Assembly (NCBI GenBank): GCA_963592205.1 | Contig: CAVAVU010000063.1 | Span: 1 to 29,806 of the forward strand | From: Claveliimonas sp963592205 | GTDB taxonomy: Bacteria > Bacillota > Clostridia > Lachnospirales > Lachnospiraceae | DNA: 29,806 bases | Reading direction: 5' to 3' | In this document: piece by piece, positions 29,489-29,806 of the stretch | Layout of the letters: the number at the start of each line of letters is the position of its first letter | Position numbering within the stretch: position 1 is the stretch's first letter | The notes under the pieces: model-generated | The model's input: only the letters and a program-made list of their open reading frames with translations | The model's database searches: none | What the model was told of the DNA's origin: nothing | Program-made: the position numbers and the translations under genes

Positions 29489-29806
29489 ACACTGTTTCGC
29501 CAATCTGCTTCTCATCCTCTAGCATTTTAATCTGCTCTGCAGTATTCAGAATATCCAACTGATATTCTGCAATTTCCTGTAGGATTTTAAACCGTTCTTC
29601 TTTTTTCTTTCCTTCTTTAATCATCTGCGCATTATGCGATTCCAGATTGGAAAGCACTGTCAATTCATTGATAGATGCAAAATCTCTGACATTGTTCTTT
29701 TTTGCTAACTCAGGATTAGCTTCTCTCCACGCTTTTGCTGTAAATCCAAACAATGCCACATTTAATATATCCGCTTCTTCTGCATATGCCAGCCATTGTA
29801 GATTCT
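29481..29806 (-). CDS. KilA-N-type protein, C-terminal part (cut by window edge)
   Basis: The frame is open to the right edge of the window, so the N terminus with the KilA-N DNA-binding domain is not seen. The visible part reads 'LQWLAYAEEADILNVALFGF', then 'TAKAWREANPEL', 'NVRDFASINELTVLSNLESHNAQMI' and a Lys/Glu-rich helix, ending 'EKQIGETVFS'. This pattern is the C-terminal half of phage and mobile-element KilA-N proteins. A GTG inside (29759) is not the true start because the similarity continues upstream of it. Whether the whole gene is intact cannot be judged. Confidence 0.65.
   Translation of the reverse strand, partial: NLQWLAYAEEADILNVALFGFTAKAWREANPELAKKNNVRDFASINELTVLSNLESHNAQMIKEGKKKEERFKILQEIAEYQLDILNTAEQIKMLEDEKQIGETVFS

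Noticed and set aside
1..29806. CRISPR array, tRNA, rRNA or insertion sequence
   Set aside because: I saw no spaced repeat array, no cloverleaf, no rRNA blocks and no transposase frame anywhere in the window.

Overview
The window looks like chromosome of a Gram-positive anaerobe of the Clostridia, most likely a gut Lachnospiraceae. The basis is the gene families present (a DUF6465 protein with a Lys/Ala-rich tail, a PF06541 membrane protein, SpaA-type surface protein, a TetM-like/NYN fusion, hybrid histidine kinases with a 'SHDIRTP' box), consensus sigma-A promoters and strong AGGAGG-type ribosome sites. The assignment is inferred from family content; no 16S or other marker is present. Almost everything is on the minus strand; only feoAB and an RluA-type pseudouridine synthase are on the plus strand.

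Layout, left to right. (1) 95-5350, minus: a secreted SpaA-domain surface protein, then leuC, leuD and thrC, closely spaced. (2) 5509-8869: a PF06541 membrane protein and, divergently, feoA-feoB. Their promoters interlock, and a near-perfect Fur box lies just downstream of the feo promoter. (3) 8935-17436, minus: a mixed block with a class-3 aldehyde dehydrogenase, a 57-residue membrane peptide, a PHP phosphoesterase, a DUF4203-like membrane protein with a very acidic tail, a DUF6465 protein with a basic tail, thioredoxin, a TetM-like ribosomal GTPase fused to a Rae1/YacP-type NYN nuclease domain, a cytosolic parvulin and a Nudix hydrolase. (4) 17508-18401, plus: RluA-family pseudouridine synthase. 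(5) 18398-22882, minus: a thiamin salvage operon (thiM-thiE-HAD phosphatase-thiD-cytX) behind a consensus promoter, a TPP riboswitch and a hairpin. (6) 22930-24657: Na/Pi cotransporter with a PhoU-like tail. (7) 24755-27786: a sensor/GGDEF/histidine-kinase/receiver gene that appears to have been one reading frame, now broken by a one-base frameshift and an in-frame TAG. (8) 27976-28662: YczE/YitT-like membrane protein. (9) 28767-29806: debris of a mobile or defence region (a deleted TOTE-type helicase, a DUF1016/YhcG fragment, and the C-terminal part of a KilA-N protein cut by the window edge).

The most interesting item is the 907-residue GTPase-NYN fusion. Its N-terminal part belongs to a family that acts at the ribosomal A site, and its C-terminal part resembles Rae1, a nuclease that cuts mRNA in the A site. 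Joining the two suggests a GTPase-delivered A-site mRNA cleavage factor. Other points worth attention are the neighbouring polyacidic and polybasic proteins, the HAD phosphatase at the gap in the thiamin pathway, and the decaying defence-like edge.
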